A DNA stretch of 45,208 nt from Leishmania donovani. Lineage: Eukaryota; Euglenozoa; Kinetoplastea; Trypanosomatida; Trypanosomatidae. Of this stretch, positions 9,691 to 21,089 are shown piece by piece. Position numbers and translations under genes: made by a program. The stretch is taken from positions 404,132 to 449,339 of the forward strand of contig NC_018234.1 of assembly GCF_000227135.1 (NCBI RefSeq), given 5' to 3'. Positions within the stretch are counted from its first letter, which is position 1. Each line of letters starts with the position of its first letter. The notes under the pieces are model-generated. The model was not told where the DNA came from. It saw only the letters and a program-made list of their open reading frames with translations, and did no database searches.

Positions 9691-12600
9691 ATGGAGAGGC
9701 GGACGTCAGCACGCCGCGCACTGGTGTGCGTGGCGTCTGCGGCACTGGCACTCGCGCTGCTCATCCCGGCGGCGTGCGGCTTCGCCGGTGCTGCTGCTGC
9801 GGCGTCGATAACGGTGACGACGACGCCGTCGCTGCCGCTGCTCGACGTGCCGTTCCACGCGGACGTGGCGGGTGCCGGCAAGGGGCACAGTGTGTTTGTC
9901 TCCAGTCAGAGCGACTGCAGTGGTGCCTCGAAGGTGACGCCGGTGTGCACCCTTGGGAGTGCGGTGGATGGCGTCAGCTTCGTGAATGGGACGTGCGTGT
10001 TCCATGTGACGAGCGAGGCGCTGAGTGTCGACTTGACGAGGCCCCGCCCCACGGTTCCCGCACTGTACTGGTGCAGCAGCGCTCATCCCGGCGCGTCGGT
10101 GGGCGCGCTGCAGATGAGCGTGATGGGGATGTCTCGACAGTTTATGTTTGTCAACGTCGAGACGACGGTACACCTTAACGAGGCGACACCCATCGGCACT
10201 AAAATCGGTTTTTACGTCATCAGCACGTGTGTTACGCCGTTGACGATCCCCCAGTCCTTCACCGTCTCCGCCACACGCACTATCACGCTCAGAGCAACTG
10301 GTACAGTGCCGATGTACGTCTGCGCCACGATCCCCACCGTGTCGGGGACCATGACAGCGCTGGCACTTCGAGGAGTCGTCGCAGGCGCGCCAGTCTACAC
10401 TCTCCAGCCTTCTCNNNNNNNNNNNNNNNNNNNNNNNNNNNNNNNNNNNNNNNNNNNNNNNNNNNNNNNNNNNNNNNNNNNNNNNNNNNNNNNNNNNNNN
10501 NNNNNNNNNNNNNGTGCAGCAGCGCTCATCCCGGCGCGTCGGTGGGCGCGCTGCAGATGAGCGTGATGGGGATGTCTCGACAGTTTATGTTTGTCAACGT
10601 CGAGACGACGGTACACCTTAACGAGGCGACACCCATCGGCACTAAAATCGGTTTTTACGTCATCAGCACGTGTGTTACGCCGTTGACGATCCCCCAGTCC
10701 TTCACCGTCTCCGCCACACGCACTATCACGCTCAGAGCAACTGGTACAGTGCCGATGTACGTCTGCGCCACGATCCCCACCGTGTCGGGGACCATGACAG
10801 CGCTGGCACTTCGAGGAGTCGTCGCAGGCGCGCCAGTCTACACTCTCCAGCCTTCTCGAGGGGTGCGCCATCGCACCATCAGCATGACGACGACAGCGGA
10901 GGGCGCTGCGAAGGTCGCACTTTCTCGGGACAGCGACTGCGACACATTGGCTCAGCCCGCGCAGCTCGCAACGCTGAACGAGCGCTTCGGCTTCCGCATT
11001 ACCGCCCCGGCCGGTGTCTACTACTTGTGCGCAGCCACGGGTCTCAGCACTTTCACGCCGTCCACCAACACCTTCACGGTGGAGGAGTACGACGTGCAGC
11101 CGCACACGATGTACGCGGCCCGCGAGACTCCGCTGACCTACGGCCTGAGTGCGGCTGGTCGTGAGGAGGAGCTGGAGACGGCGCTGTCGACGACGACGGA
11201 CTGCATTGGAGGCTCGCTGGTGGTTCCTTGGGGAGCATCGATGTCGTGGGCAGTGCCAAAGGTGGGCACGTACTACGCGTGCGTACGGGACCGCGGTGCG
11301 GCGAGCACTGCCGGGCACACGAGCGCGATCACTGTGACGGACGTGCCGACGCTGACGTTCTCGCCGGATGAAGTGGTTGGGGGGCTTCCGATAACGGCGA
11401 CACTCAAACACCCCAACGCGACGACAGCGGAGTTTGACGTGATGCTCTCGAACAAGCTCAACTGCGTCGACATGTTCGCCGTCGTCCGAAAGCCCACCGG
11501 GACGGCGGTGGTCACACTGCCCACTGTCACAACGGTGCAGGGCGACGTTACCTACTGCGTCTCGAACCCGCGGGAGCCCAACGAGGACTTCCATACAGTG
11601 AGCTACCAGCTTGGCACCCTGCGGACACGCATGTACCGGGTCGGTCACAGAGCGTTGCGTATCAACTCGACACTGCGCTTCGTCCTGGACAGCGAGGTGC
11701 CCCTGGCGAGCGGGACGTCTGTGGTGCTTGTCCCTGAAGCCAATAAGAGTCCATGCGCCCCCTCGATGGCCGCCGCAGCCGCCATGGGTGAAGGAAGCGG
11801 CATGATGATGTTCACTGTGTCGGGAGCGTCGGCGGTTCTGTCGCCTGTGGTGTTCCCTGCAGGGGGTTTGTGGCTCATGTGTCTGCAGTCCGGCGATGGG
11901 CGCCAGCTTCAATACCTGGATCTGCGTAGGTTCTGGATCTACGGAACAACGGCGCAGCTTTCACAGGACCTTGTCCTCGTCAATGTCAAAACACCGGTGC
12001 ATGTTTCCGGACTTGAATCGGATCACAACGTCACTGTGACCTCAAGCAAAACATGCAGTCCATCCACGGAGTGGGTTGCTAACGGTACAGCGAAGGGCGG
12101 CGTCGTGACGCTGAACGTGCAGTCAGCCTCGGCAGGGCCGCTGCTGGTGTGCTTCGCGTACCCTGCAGAATCGGAGTCGGCGTTCACGAACATTGAAGCG
12201 GACTACGCTCCCGTCGGCGACTTTCAGAGCCTAGCTGCGCGCGCGTATCCAAGCATCGCGTACGTGAGCGAGACGACGACGCTGAGCTTCGCCGGGGTCG
12301 GCGGCATGCCGCTGACGGGCTACTTCGCTTTCTTCCTGCCTCATGCGACGTCGTGCAGCGAGCCCGACGCGACGGTTTTGGGCTCGGGACTGAAGGGGCC
12401 GGACGCGACGTCGACCGTGTCGTACGGGACGGTGAGTGGCAGTGCGCTGGAACGGGGAACCTTGTACCGCGTGTGCGTGGGGCGATCCATAGGCGACGGC
12501 TACTGCGATGCCGGCGTTGTTGCGGCGATGGAGGTGCCGCCGGTGTCGACGGACCCGCCGNNNNNNNNNNNNNNNNNNNNNNNNNNNNNNNNNNNNNNNN

Positions 12601-15600
12601 NNNNNNNNNNNNNNNNNNNNNNNNNNNNNNNNNNNNNNNNNNNNNNNNNNNNNNNNNNNNNNNNNNNNNNNNNNNNNNNNNNNNNNNNNNNNNNNNNNNN
12701 NNNNNNNNNNNNNNNNNNNNNNNNNNNNNNNNNNNNNNNNNNNNNNNNNNNNNNNNNNNNNNNNNNNNNNNNNNNNNNNNNNNNNNNNNNNNNNNNNNNN
12801 NNNNNNNNNNNNNNNNNNNNNNNNNNNNNNNNNNNNNNNNNNNNNNNNNNNNNNNNNNNNNNNNNNNNNNNNNNNNNNNNNNNNNNNNNNNNNNNNNNNN
12901 NNNNNNNNNNNNNNNNNNNNNNNNNNNNNNNNNNNNNNNNNNNNNNNNNNNNNNNNNNNNNNNNNNNNNNNNNNNNNNNNNNNNNNNNNNNNNNNNNNNN
13001 NNNNNNNNNNNNNNNNNNNNNNNNNNNNNNNNNNNNNNNNNNNNNNNNNNNNNNNNNNNNNNNNNNNNNNNNNNNNNNNNNNNNNNNNNNGGTGGTGTCG
13101 GTGGTGGGCTCGAACACGACGGTGGAGGTGGTGGAGCCGTTTAAGATGCGCCTCTCCGTAGACCCCTCTGCCATTCGCGCGTACGTGCCGTTCGCAGTGA
13201 CCATGTCGGGCGGCCCTGGCGGCGCGGGGGCGAAGTACACGGGTTACAGCCTCAAGGTACAGCCCGCGTCTGTCGTTTGTGGTGCCACGGCGTACGAATC
13301 GCAGGAAATCGTGGTGGAGGACGGCTTCGCGGAGGTTTCCATCCAGAACATGAAGGCAGGCAAGCAAATACGGTTTTGCACCTCCTCACCACTGCTGAGC
13401 AGCGTGAGCGTGCTGACGGGCACGCTGCGGCACTACATGACGCCTGCAGCTGTGATCGGCGACCGCGCGACGACGCTGACGTCTGGCGGTGTGATTAGGG
13501 GCGCCACGGCGGTGCTGTCGCGCACGGCGGACTGCCTCAGCGTCGTGGCTGGCGGCGGCGCTGCGCCGATTGTGGACGCGAGGGTGACGTTCACTGTCAC
13601 GTCGTGCGGCGCGAACGGAGCGCTGGCGTCGCTGTACTACTGCGAGGCTGCTAGCGGGGGTGCGTACGCGTCCCGCGGTGCGGTGGGACTGCTGCGCGCG
13701 AGCGGGTGCAGCGGCGGCGCGGATGCGAGCATTGCCGAGGTGAACGCGGCGCCTGGCGCTGCGATCGGCAGCTTCGGGATCGACGCCGCGTACCTGGCGA
13801 GGCCGCGGCTGTCTGCGTCGCCGGACTGCGGCGTGCTGCTGGACGCAGCTGTTGCGAGCGTTGGGTACGCGCCCGGGGCTGGCGAGCGCGCTGCGTTCCA
13901 CGTGTGCGCCGTGCTTGTGGGCGACGCGAGCGTGACGTTCACGACGGCGCGCCCGACGCTGCGCGTTGCGAACTGGGCCGTGACGCCGACTGCTGCTGTG
14001 AGCCGGTACAACGCGACGCTTGGCGCTGCTGCTGCTACTGCGGTGCGCGTGAACTACGCGACGCCGTCGAGCGAGACGTTCCTGAGCACTGCGAGCGACT
14101 GCAGCGTGCGGACGGCGAGCGCGGCGGGGCTGAGCGGGGCGTCGAAGGCGGCGACGTACAGCACGACCGGCGTGCGCGGGCTTGTGCACGTGTGCACTGT
14201 TGCGCCGCTGAGCGGGAAGACGCTGGCGGTTGCGCAGTTCCTGTCCGTGACGCCGCCTGCTGTGCTGCGTGTGTCGCCGGCTGTTGTGCGCGGCGGCGAG
14301 TACAGCGCGACGCTTGTGGTGGACGGTGCGCCGCCGCTGTACTCGATGGTGCCTGGCGCGGACAGCGGGTACACGCACAGTGGCTACTACACGAGCGCGA
14401 GCCGCGAGGTGTACCTGTCCGGGGACGCGTGCTCGGGCGTGCTTGCGGGGACGAGCGCGGCGACGGTGACGTCGAGCGGCAGCGTGTCGTTTGCGACGGC
14501 GGGCGTTGCGGCGAGCGTGAGCGCTGTGTGGCTGTGCGCGGTGACGGCTGCGGGGCCCGCGGTTGTGCTGGCTGGCGTGGCTGTTGCGCCCGGCAGGGTG
14601 CACCCGACGACAATGGTGTCGGGCGCACTGGGTGCGCCTGTCTTCATACCGAGCCTGAAGGGCACGGCGGTGCAGCTGAGCGCGTCTGCGAGCGGGTGCG
14701 GGTCTGTTGCTGGGATGCCGAGCTTCACAACGGACGCGGAGGGCTACGGCGCTGTGGACCTTGTGGGCGGCGACGGCGGCGCGCTTGCGCCGGGCACGTA
14801 CACGCTGTGCTACGGCGGTGCGCCGCGTGGCGGTGCTGCGGCGCTGGAGTCGGTGGAGCTTGTGCGCGCGTCGTACTTCGACGTGCGCGGGACGACGTTT
14901 GTTGTCGGCGTGGCGAGCCGGATGCCGCTGCTGCAGGACCTGACTGCTGCGGCGCTTGTGCCCGGGTTCAGCACCGCGCGCGACTGCACGTCTGTGTCGA
15001 GTGAGCACGGCGAGTGGGCTGCTGTGACGAGCACGTCTGTGTCTGTGACTGCGACGAGCGTGTACACTGCTGGGCTGTACCTGTGCGCGCGTGCGCCGGT
15101 GAACGGGACGCTTGTGGCGCTGCCCGGGCGGTGGTCTGGGGCGCGGAGCGTGCAGTTCGTTGCGTCTGCGATGCAGCTGCCGTCTGCTGGGTGGGACGCG
15201 TGCACGACGTACACGCTGGACCAGTGCTACCCGCCGGGTGCGAGCGCGAGCGGTGCGACGTCGGTGGTTGCTGTTGTGCACGGGGACTGCTGCAGCGAGT
15301 CGAGCCGGAGCGCGGTTGTCGGGGAGGCGAGCATGGCGAGCGGGACGTGCGAGCTGACGCTGGACTACGACAAGGTGTCCGCGTACCCCGCGGGATCGAC
15401 GTACCACGTGTGCGTGTGGGACAGCGCGGACGACTCTGTGTGCACGACCGTGAGCGAGGCGCGCGTGAGCACGAACTGCACGCGCGGTGGCGGCGGTGGC
15501 CGGGGGCTGAGCCGTGGCGCGGTGGCGGGGGTGGCGGTGGCGTGCATTGTGTTTGGCGCTGTGGTGGGGTTGAGTTTGTTCGCGGTGTGGTACTTCTGTC

Positions 15601-17558
15601 TGTGCAGTGCGCCTGGTGGTGGTGCGGAGGCGGCAGAGGACAGTGAAAAGGCGAGTGGGACGGAGAACGATGGTTTGGCAAGCCGTAGCTGGTTGAGCTC
15701 CTTTACGGAACACTGGGATACGACGGTGAGCACCCCGGACGGTAGTGCGTTTCCGGAGGAGGGTCACGAGCTCGGNNNNNNNNNNNNNNNNNNNNNNNNN
15801 NNNNNNNNNNNNNNNNNNNNNNNNNNNNNNNNNNNNNNNNNNNNNNNNNNNNNNNNNNNNNNNNNNNNNNNNNNGAGCACGAACTGCACGCGCGGTGGCG
15901 GCGGGGGCCGGGGGCTGAGCCGTGGCGCGGTGGCGGGGGTGGCGGTGGCGTGCATTGTGTTTGGCGCTGTGGTGGGGTTGAGTTTGTTCGCGGTGTGGTA
16001 CTTCTGTCTGTGCAGTGCGCCTGGTGGTGGTGCGGAGGCGGCAGAGGACAGTGAAAAGGCGAGTGGGACGGAGAACGATGGTTTGGCAAGCCGTAGCTGG
16101 TTGAGCTCCTTTACGGAACACTGGGATACGACGGTGAGCACCCCGGACGGTAGTGCGTTTCCGGAGGAGGGTCACGAGCTCGGCGACGAGCTGCAGAGAT
16201 CGGGCAATTCGGGACCTGTGTTTGGCGATCATCCCGTGATGAGGAGTGCGTCACGCAGGCGCGAGTCTGGCTTGGACGTGTCGGCGAGGCTTTCCATGGA
16301 GTCGGTATCTGAGGTTCCGCTAGCGCCGCTGACGGTGATGAGGGTGGCGCAGCTTAGGAAGGGGAGCGGCTCGTGTCGGTCATCGATGACGCAGCAGATT
16401 GAGATGTGGCGGCGTGCTGTAAAACCCGAATCAGCCTCAGAGGCGCTGTCAGCGGTGCTGCCCAACGCATCGCCGCGGGAAGAGCCCTCGATTCCGCACA
16501 TTCACCGCGTGCTGCCGCTGGCGGGTGAGCTGAAGGCGCCGTTCAAGCCGCTACAACGGGCCCCGCTGGCGGCAGCCGCAGAGTCGTCGCTGCTTTCTCC
16601 GCCAGCACCGATGCCGTGGCCTCAGCCGGCATCTCAGACGCCGCCGCAACAGATGCCGCAACAAACCCGCCCGTCAGACGTGCAGAGCTGGAAGCCTCTG
16701 TCCCCTCAACAGCAGACGTCCGCGTCAACGCGGAGCCGAAACCCCTTGCGCTCTGTTTTCTCGCTCGATCTGCCTCTGGGGGAGTCGGTGCCGTGGATCT
16801 TGTCGGAGGGCGGCAGCAGCTCGGAGAAGGCGGTGGTGTCTCTTGTGCAGTGCTCCCCGCGCGGTACCGCACCACCATTTGCGGCCACAGGGCCGACGGC
16901 GCGGCACTTGCGAACGGTGCGTGAACAGGGCAGATTCCTTCAGCGCAACAAGGAGGATATACGACAATGGCTGCAGAGTACGGTGGTGGTCCCCGAGGTG
17001 CAGGGCTGCCGGGAGCAGCTCGCCGCCAACGCTCGCAGCAATGCACCACAGCCACCACCACCGGTACCGCCGCAGGGGCCCGCCAGCCGGGAAAAGACGC
17101 CGCCGGCCCTGAGGACTCAGAAACCCGTCCCCTTCGAGAAGGCGCGAGCAATGCCGGCACCACAGAGCACTGCGCCTGGAGTCGCGCGCACCAACGCCGC
17201 CGGCGCAGCACCGCTACGGCCTGCGCAGCCGCCGCCATGGCCGCTTGCAGAAGGGCGCCACCCGTCGCTCGGGTGTGGCTTCAATGCCGTACAGTTCCCC
17301 ACCGCTGCTCGCAGTGACGCCGTCTCCTTCGACGTGTCCTCTGACACTAACGGGCTACTGCGACCGCCACAGTGCACGCCAGCCACGGCGGCGGCGGATG
17401 CGGCCCGGCTTACGCGAAAGCCCAGCATGACTCGGCTACCCCAGCCGCCATCACAGTCAAGCGAATATCCGGTGATGTACTCCGATTACGGGCCGACTGG
17501 CATCATCGGCCCCGCGGTGATGGCCGGCTGGCCTCGGCCCCGCGAAGGGCAACGGTGA
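9691..17558 (+). CDS. Large modular receptor-like surface protein (broken by three N runs)
   Basis: Start ATG 9691 (MERRTSARR plus a hydrophobic signal peptide core); stop TGA 17556-17558. The intact reading is 9691-10414 joined to 10858-15775 joined to 16184-17558, which stays in one frame and gives about 2,338 residues if the 530-N gap is correctly sized. The ectodomain is a string of roughly 85-120-residue modules, about eight before the 530-N gap and eight after. Each typically carries an S/T-x-D/N-C near its middle and a Y/L-x-C near its end (for example YYLCAA, YYACVR, YLCARA), suggesting disulfide-pinned beta-sandwich folds. A Gly-rich linker leads to one transmembrane helix (about nt 15518-15606). 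The ~510-residue Pro/Ser/Ala/Gln-rich tail carries a YPVM (YxxPhi) motif at nt 17466-17477. I do not recognise a named family; an adhesin or receptor role is inferred from topology. Confidence 0.75.
10071..10414. repeat. 344-bp direct repeat, left copy (unmerged contig overlap)
   Basis: Appears identical to 10514-10857. The left copy ends exactly at the first N and the right copy begins exactly after the last N. That is the signature of two overlapping contigs joined by an arbitrary 99-N spacer rather than a biological repeat. Confidence 0.92.
10415..10513. other. Assembly gap, 99 N (spurious)
   Basis: Collapsing this gap together with one 344-bp repeat copy removes 443 nt, which is not a multiple of three. 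This explains why the uncollapsed reading frame breaks here and why it is restored when the overlap is merged. Confidence 0.9.
12561..13090. other. Assembly gap, 530 N, inside large surface gene
   Basis: No end-exact repeat flanks this gap, so it is likely a genuine sized gap. The reading frame on both sides is the same as given. The modular ectodomain continues, so the missing segment probably encodes one to two further modules, or more if the array collapsed. Confidence 0.85.
15467..15775. repeat. 309-bp direct repeat, left copy (unmerged contig overlap)
   Basis: Matches 15875-16183 with one visible mismatch (t to g near 15905). The copies abut the 99-N gap exactly. Because 309+99 is divisible by three, the frame stays open and a naive translation shows two transmembrane segments. 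Confidence 0.92.
15776..15874. other. Assembly gap, 99 N (spurious)
   Basis: Arbitrary spacer between overlapping contig ends in the transmembrane-coding part of the large surface gene. Confidence 0.9.
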
Positions 17559-20500
17559 AAGCCCCACGAATCACGGAGAGTAGCGCAACCATGGCTCCAG
17601 TGAGTCGTCGCCGTCGGATGGGGGCGCTGTGGATGTGTTTGACCGGCATGAGAGCCGACCGCAACAGCTTTCGTGATGGCGCCGCCTTGCTTTGTGTTCC
17701 CCGCCTCTCTGCAAGTCCGTGACGGCTGGCGGATGCAAAACCAGCGCACCCGCTCGCACCCGTTTTTCGTATTCGTTTCTTCGAACTCGTATCGTCAGTG
17801 CCGTTGGCGAACCTCTGTGCCCCGCTTATGGGTGTCGCAGGTCTGCTTCGCTTCGCTCTGCGCCTGCTCCCCACCTCCCCCCTATCACTCTCTCTTTCTC
17901 TGTCCATGCCCGTGCCACCTGCGCCGACACGCGACACTCCCCCCCTCCCACCCCCTCTCTGCGCCCAATGAAGGCCCCGCGTTTCCGCCATGGCTCATGC
18001 TTGTGGCGGGGGAAAGCACTGCTCTCGTGACGCTCTCCCCATCTCCCTTGTAGGCACGGGCGCGTGCTCGTGAGTGTTCGCTGCTTTCGTGCTCGACTCG
18101 TTGAGGTGTTGGCTGCATGTATGCCGAGTTGCTGCCTTTTTCCACCGCGCTGCCACTGTCTTTCTCAGCGGCTCTTTTCCATGACTCATCGCCCCTTGCC
18201 TCGCCTCGCCTCGCGCTGTGCGTCACGTCTTTGAATGCCATGCGCGCGCTCTTACACAGGCAGAGGCGCGCACAAGAGACGCACTGAAAAACATAGTATG
18301 CGTCTGAGATGCTTCTCTGTGGGCGTGCGCGTGCGCATGCGTCTCGAACGCGTGAGGGTGCAGGGGCGCTCATCATCTCCTCTTGTCGTTCCCACTCCTT
18401 CATGTTTGTTCTCTGTCCGTTCCAGCCTCCCCTCTTGCTCCGATCTCTTGCTTTCTTGCGTTCTCTTGTCTTTTTTTCTCTGGGGCGCCGACGACGCTGC
18501 AGCTGGTGATGTAAGCATGCGCTTATTAGGACGATCTGCGCCACGACGTCGCGTGTCGGGCACGCCCTGCCACATCTCTCTTCTCGTTTCTATCTTGTAG
18601 CTTGCTTGAGCGCGTGTGTGTGCGTGCCCGCTTGTCGTCCTTCCTTTCTCGTCCTTCTCTTCTTCATTGATCACTCTTGTTGTTGACGGATATGCCCCTA
18701 TTCTCTGTGCGTATATCGTTTTCTTGGTCTCTCTCTGTCCCTCTCGATGTATCTGTGTGCTTGTGTGCCGCGCCCTCAATTTCGTTCTCTGTTTTTGTTT
18801 CTCTTTTTACCTTCCACACCTCTACTCCTCGCTTTTTCATTCATCGTGTTTATTCGCTATGTTGTGCCTCATCCTCCCCCTCTCTTTTCTGGTCGTCTTC
18901 TCGCTGGTGCCCTCTCCATCCGCAAGCACCGCGTTCGCGTATTTCTTCACCTCTCTGCCTTTTTGTTTTTTCGCCCCTCGATTCTTCTGCATCCGTCGTC
19001 GTGATGGTCGTGCACCACTCCTCATCCGCACCACGCGTGCACCCGCACTGCACGTGCTCTCGCGCTCGTTGCTGTTGTGGCGTGGGGCAGGTTCTCTTCA
19101 TGACGGTTGCCGGCGCTTTTTCTTGGTCAGGATGGCTCTGCCCGCCTCTCTGCGTGCGTGCGTGCGTGTGGCCGTGCACCGTCTATCTCCGCGTCCTCTG
19201 CGGACGTGTGTATCGCTTTCGTTCTGCCTCTCTCTCTACCGCTCTTCCGTATTTGCCTCACCGTGCATCTCCCGCTTGCCCTGCGCGCCCTCGTTCTGTT
19301 CGCGTCTTTCTCTCTATGCTCCTGCAGCTTTTAGAATTGCACGTCGCGTGTTGTTTCGCTTTTTTGTGCTCCGTCACGGAGGATGTGCCCTTAGCTGCTC
19401 ACCCCTTTCCCCTTTTCCTTCTCCCTCGACGCGTGTTGTACTGCTGTGTATGGATGAGGGCCCTCGCCCTCTGCGCGGCTCTCTTTTCGGTGTGCGCCCT
19501 CATGCTTCTCTCTCCCGTGTTGCTTGGCCGCGAGGTGGGTTTCCTACCCTCGTCCTTCTCCCTATCTTGTCGTGGCGTTGATCTGCACATGCGTGGGTCG
19601 GCTCGTGCAGCGCTGCCGCTGCTGCTGGGCCGGGTTTGTTTCTATTTTTGTGGTTGCGTCGAGCGCGTAGGATGATGATGAGGCGGTGGCGCTGTGTGTA
19701 GCTCCTTCTTTCGCCCCGCCCCCTTTCCCTTTTTTCCTTGTTTCGTTTTCTGTTACCGTCTGCCCGAGTGGCATGCATGACGGATGGCGCAGCGAAGTAG
19801 GTGAGGGGGCGGGCAAGCGGAAAGCAGTGGAGGGAGCGGCTTGTTGTTTTGCCACTCTCTCTCTCCCTCACCCTCGCTCCTCCACCGGACTCTATCGTTT
19901 CGCGTACGCGCAGACGTGCATCTATACGTCTGCCCCCCTTCCCCCCTTCCCCCCTTCGCGTTGTGTCTTGCGTCTTGCGCTGTTTTCCCTCCTTGTTTTT
20001 CATGCTGTATGTATGTGTGTGTGTGTGGTAACAGGACGCGCGCCTACCTCTCGGCGAGTGTTCATGTGTTGTGCTGCCGTGCTCGTGTTTGAATCGTCTT
20101 CTCCCTCGCCTCCCCTCGCCTTTTATATGTGCTGTGTGCTGAGTCTGGCATCTCTCTCTTCTACGCTTGCAGGTGCGTTGCCTATTGGTGCTCTTCTTCC
20201 CCCCTTCCCCTCCCTCCCGCTGCTCCACAACGTTTAGAAGACGAGCTCGCGTGTGTGTATGTGCATGTGTGCACAGTGCCGGGCCCTTGCGGTGGCCCAG
20301 GCGGTGCTGCACACTTTTATGTGTTGTTCCCGTGCCGCCCGCCTCGTCGTCGCCGTTGATATAGAAGACATGTGCACATCTCTTTAGGAGAGAGTGAGCG
20401 CGTGCGGGCGGCGACGACGGCGGGCCCGCGTGCCGGCTCGGCTTCTCTTGCAGGTTTCTTTCCATGCTCCGCCGTGCGCAAATGTTTTTTTTTTCGTTGT

Positions 20501-21089
20501 TTTCCTTCTCGTGGACGTGGCCCTCCCCTTCTCGTATTTCGCTCGCCAACGCGCTTCCGTGCGAGACTTCAACCAGATGAAAAGCCCGCATCACCGCAAC
20601 GCCGATCACATCTGCTATTCGGCCGGTGCGCGCGAGCGCAGCATTCACCGCGAGACTGCCCTCTCGACGAGAGCCAAAAGCTGCTGAAAGCGAAGACTTC
20701 TCATGGACGTGCCAGCTACGCCATTGCCGCGTCCGTCCCTCGCCGCTCTTGAAGCCGCAGCGTCGGGAAGGCCCCCCACCCCTCTCCATAAAAAATGTAA
20801 ACAGTCGCTTGAAAGAGGGAAGGATGGGAGGCGCGAGACAGGGTGTCCGCGGACTGCCGCTTCTCTTCTCCGCCTTTTCCAGCTCGCGCCATCATAATGT
20901 GCGAATCGAGATCCTCTTATCGTCTTGGTCTCTCTGGCTTCTTTCCGTCGCTCGTGCATGCGCCGGTGCCCGCGTGCGCTTCTCCTCCACCCGGTGATGT
21001 GGCATCATCCACATCGAAAGAAAAATACAATTCAAGTGACGGACTCCCTCCTGTGCAGTACAAGCACACACACACACACACACGCTGAT
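17559..21089 (+). other. Intergenic region, no supportable gene
   Basis: About 3.5 kb of C/T-rich DNA. The longest open frames (within 18616-19675) translate to Ser/Leu/Phe/Cys/Arg low-complexity strings in two overlapping frames, as expected for pyrimidine-rich GC-rich spacer. It should contain the 3' UTR of the surface gene and the 5' UTR of the downstream peroxin gene. A conserved small ORF or ncRNA cannot be excluded by eye. Confidence 0.6.
20859..20882 (+). promoter_or_regulatory. Candidate polypyrimidine tract and spliced-leader acceptor AG for PEX4-like mRNA
   Basis: A C/T tract at 20859-20880 is followed directly by AG at 20881-20882. No longer pyrimidine tract followed by AG intervenes before the ATG. 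This would give a 5' UTR of about 207 nt that includes a (CA)n run just before the start codon. Other AGs nearby are possible. Confidence 0.45.

Noticed and set aside
10395..11912. 505-residue minus-strand open frame
   Set aside because: Antisense to clear modular coding sequence, runs through Ns, Arg/His-rich shadow composition.
15875..16183. Second transmembrane segment in the large surface protein
   Set aside because: It is the right copy of an unmerged contig overlap, not a real second helix.
13386..16232. 948-residue open frame on the minus strand across the surface gene
   Set aside because: It is an antisense shadow of the GC-rich coding strand. Its translation is Arg/His/Ala-rich with no domain, while the + strand shows signal peptide, Cys-pair modules and a transmembrane helix.
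18616..19675. Two overlapping ~325-residue frames after the large surface gene
   Set aside because: Hydrophobic-looking Phe/Ser/Leu/Cys content follows from T/C-rich DNA. Both frames look equally protein-like, and no defined membrane-protein pattern or start context is present.
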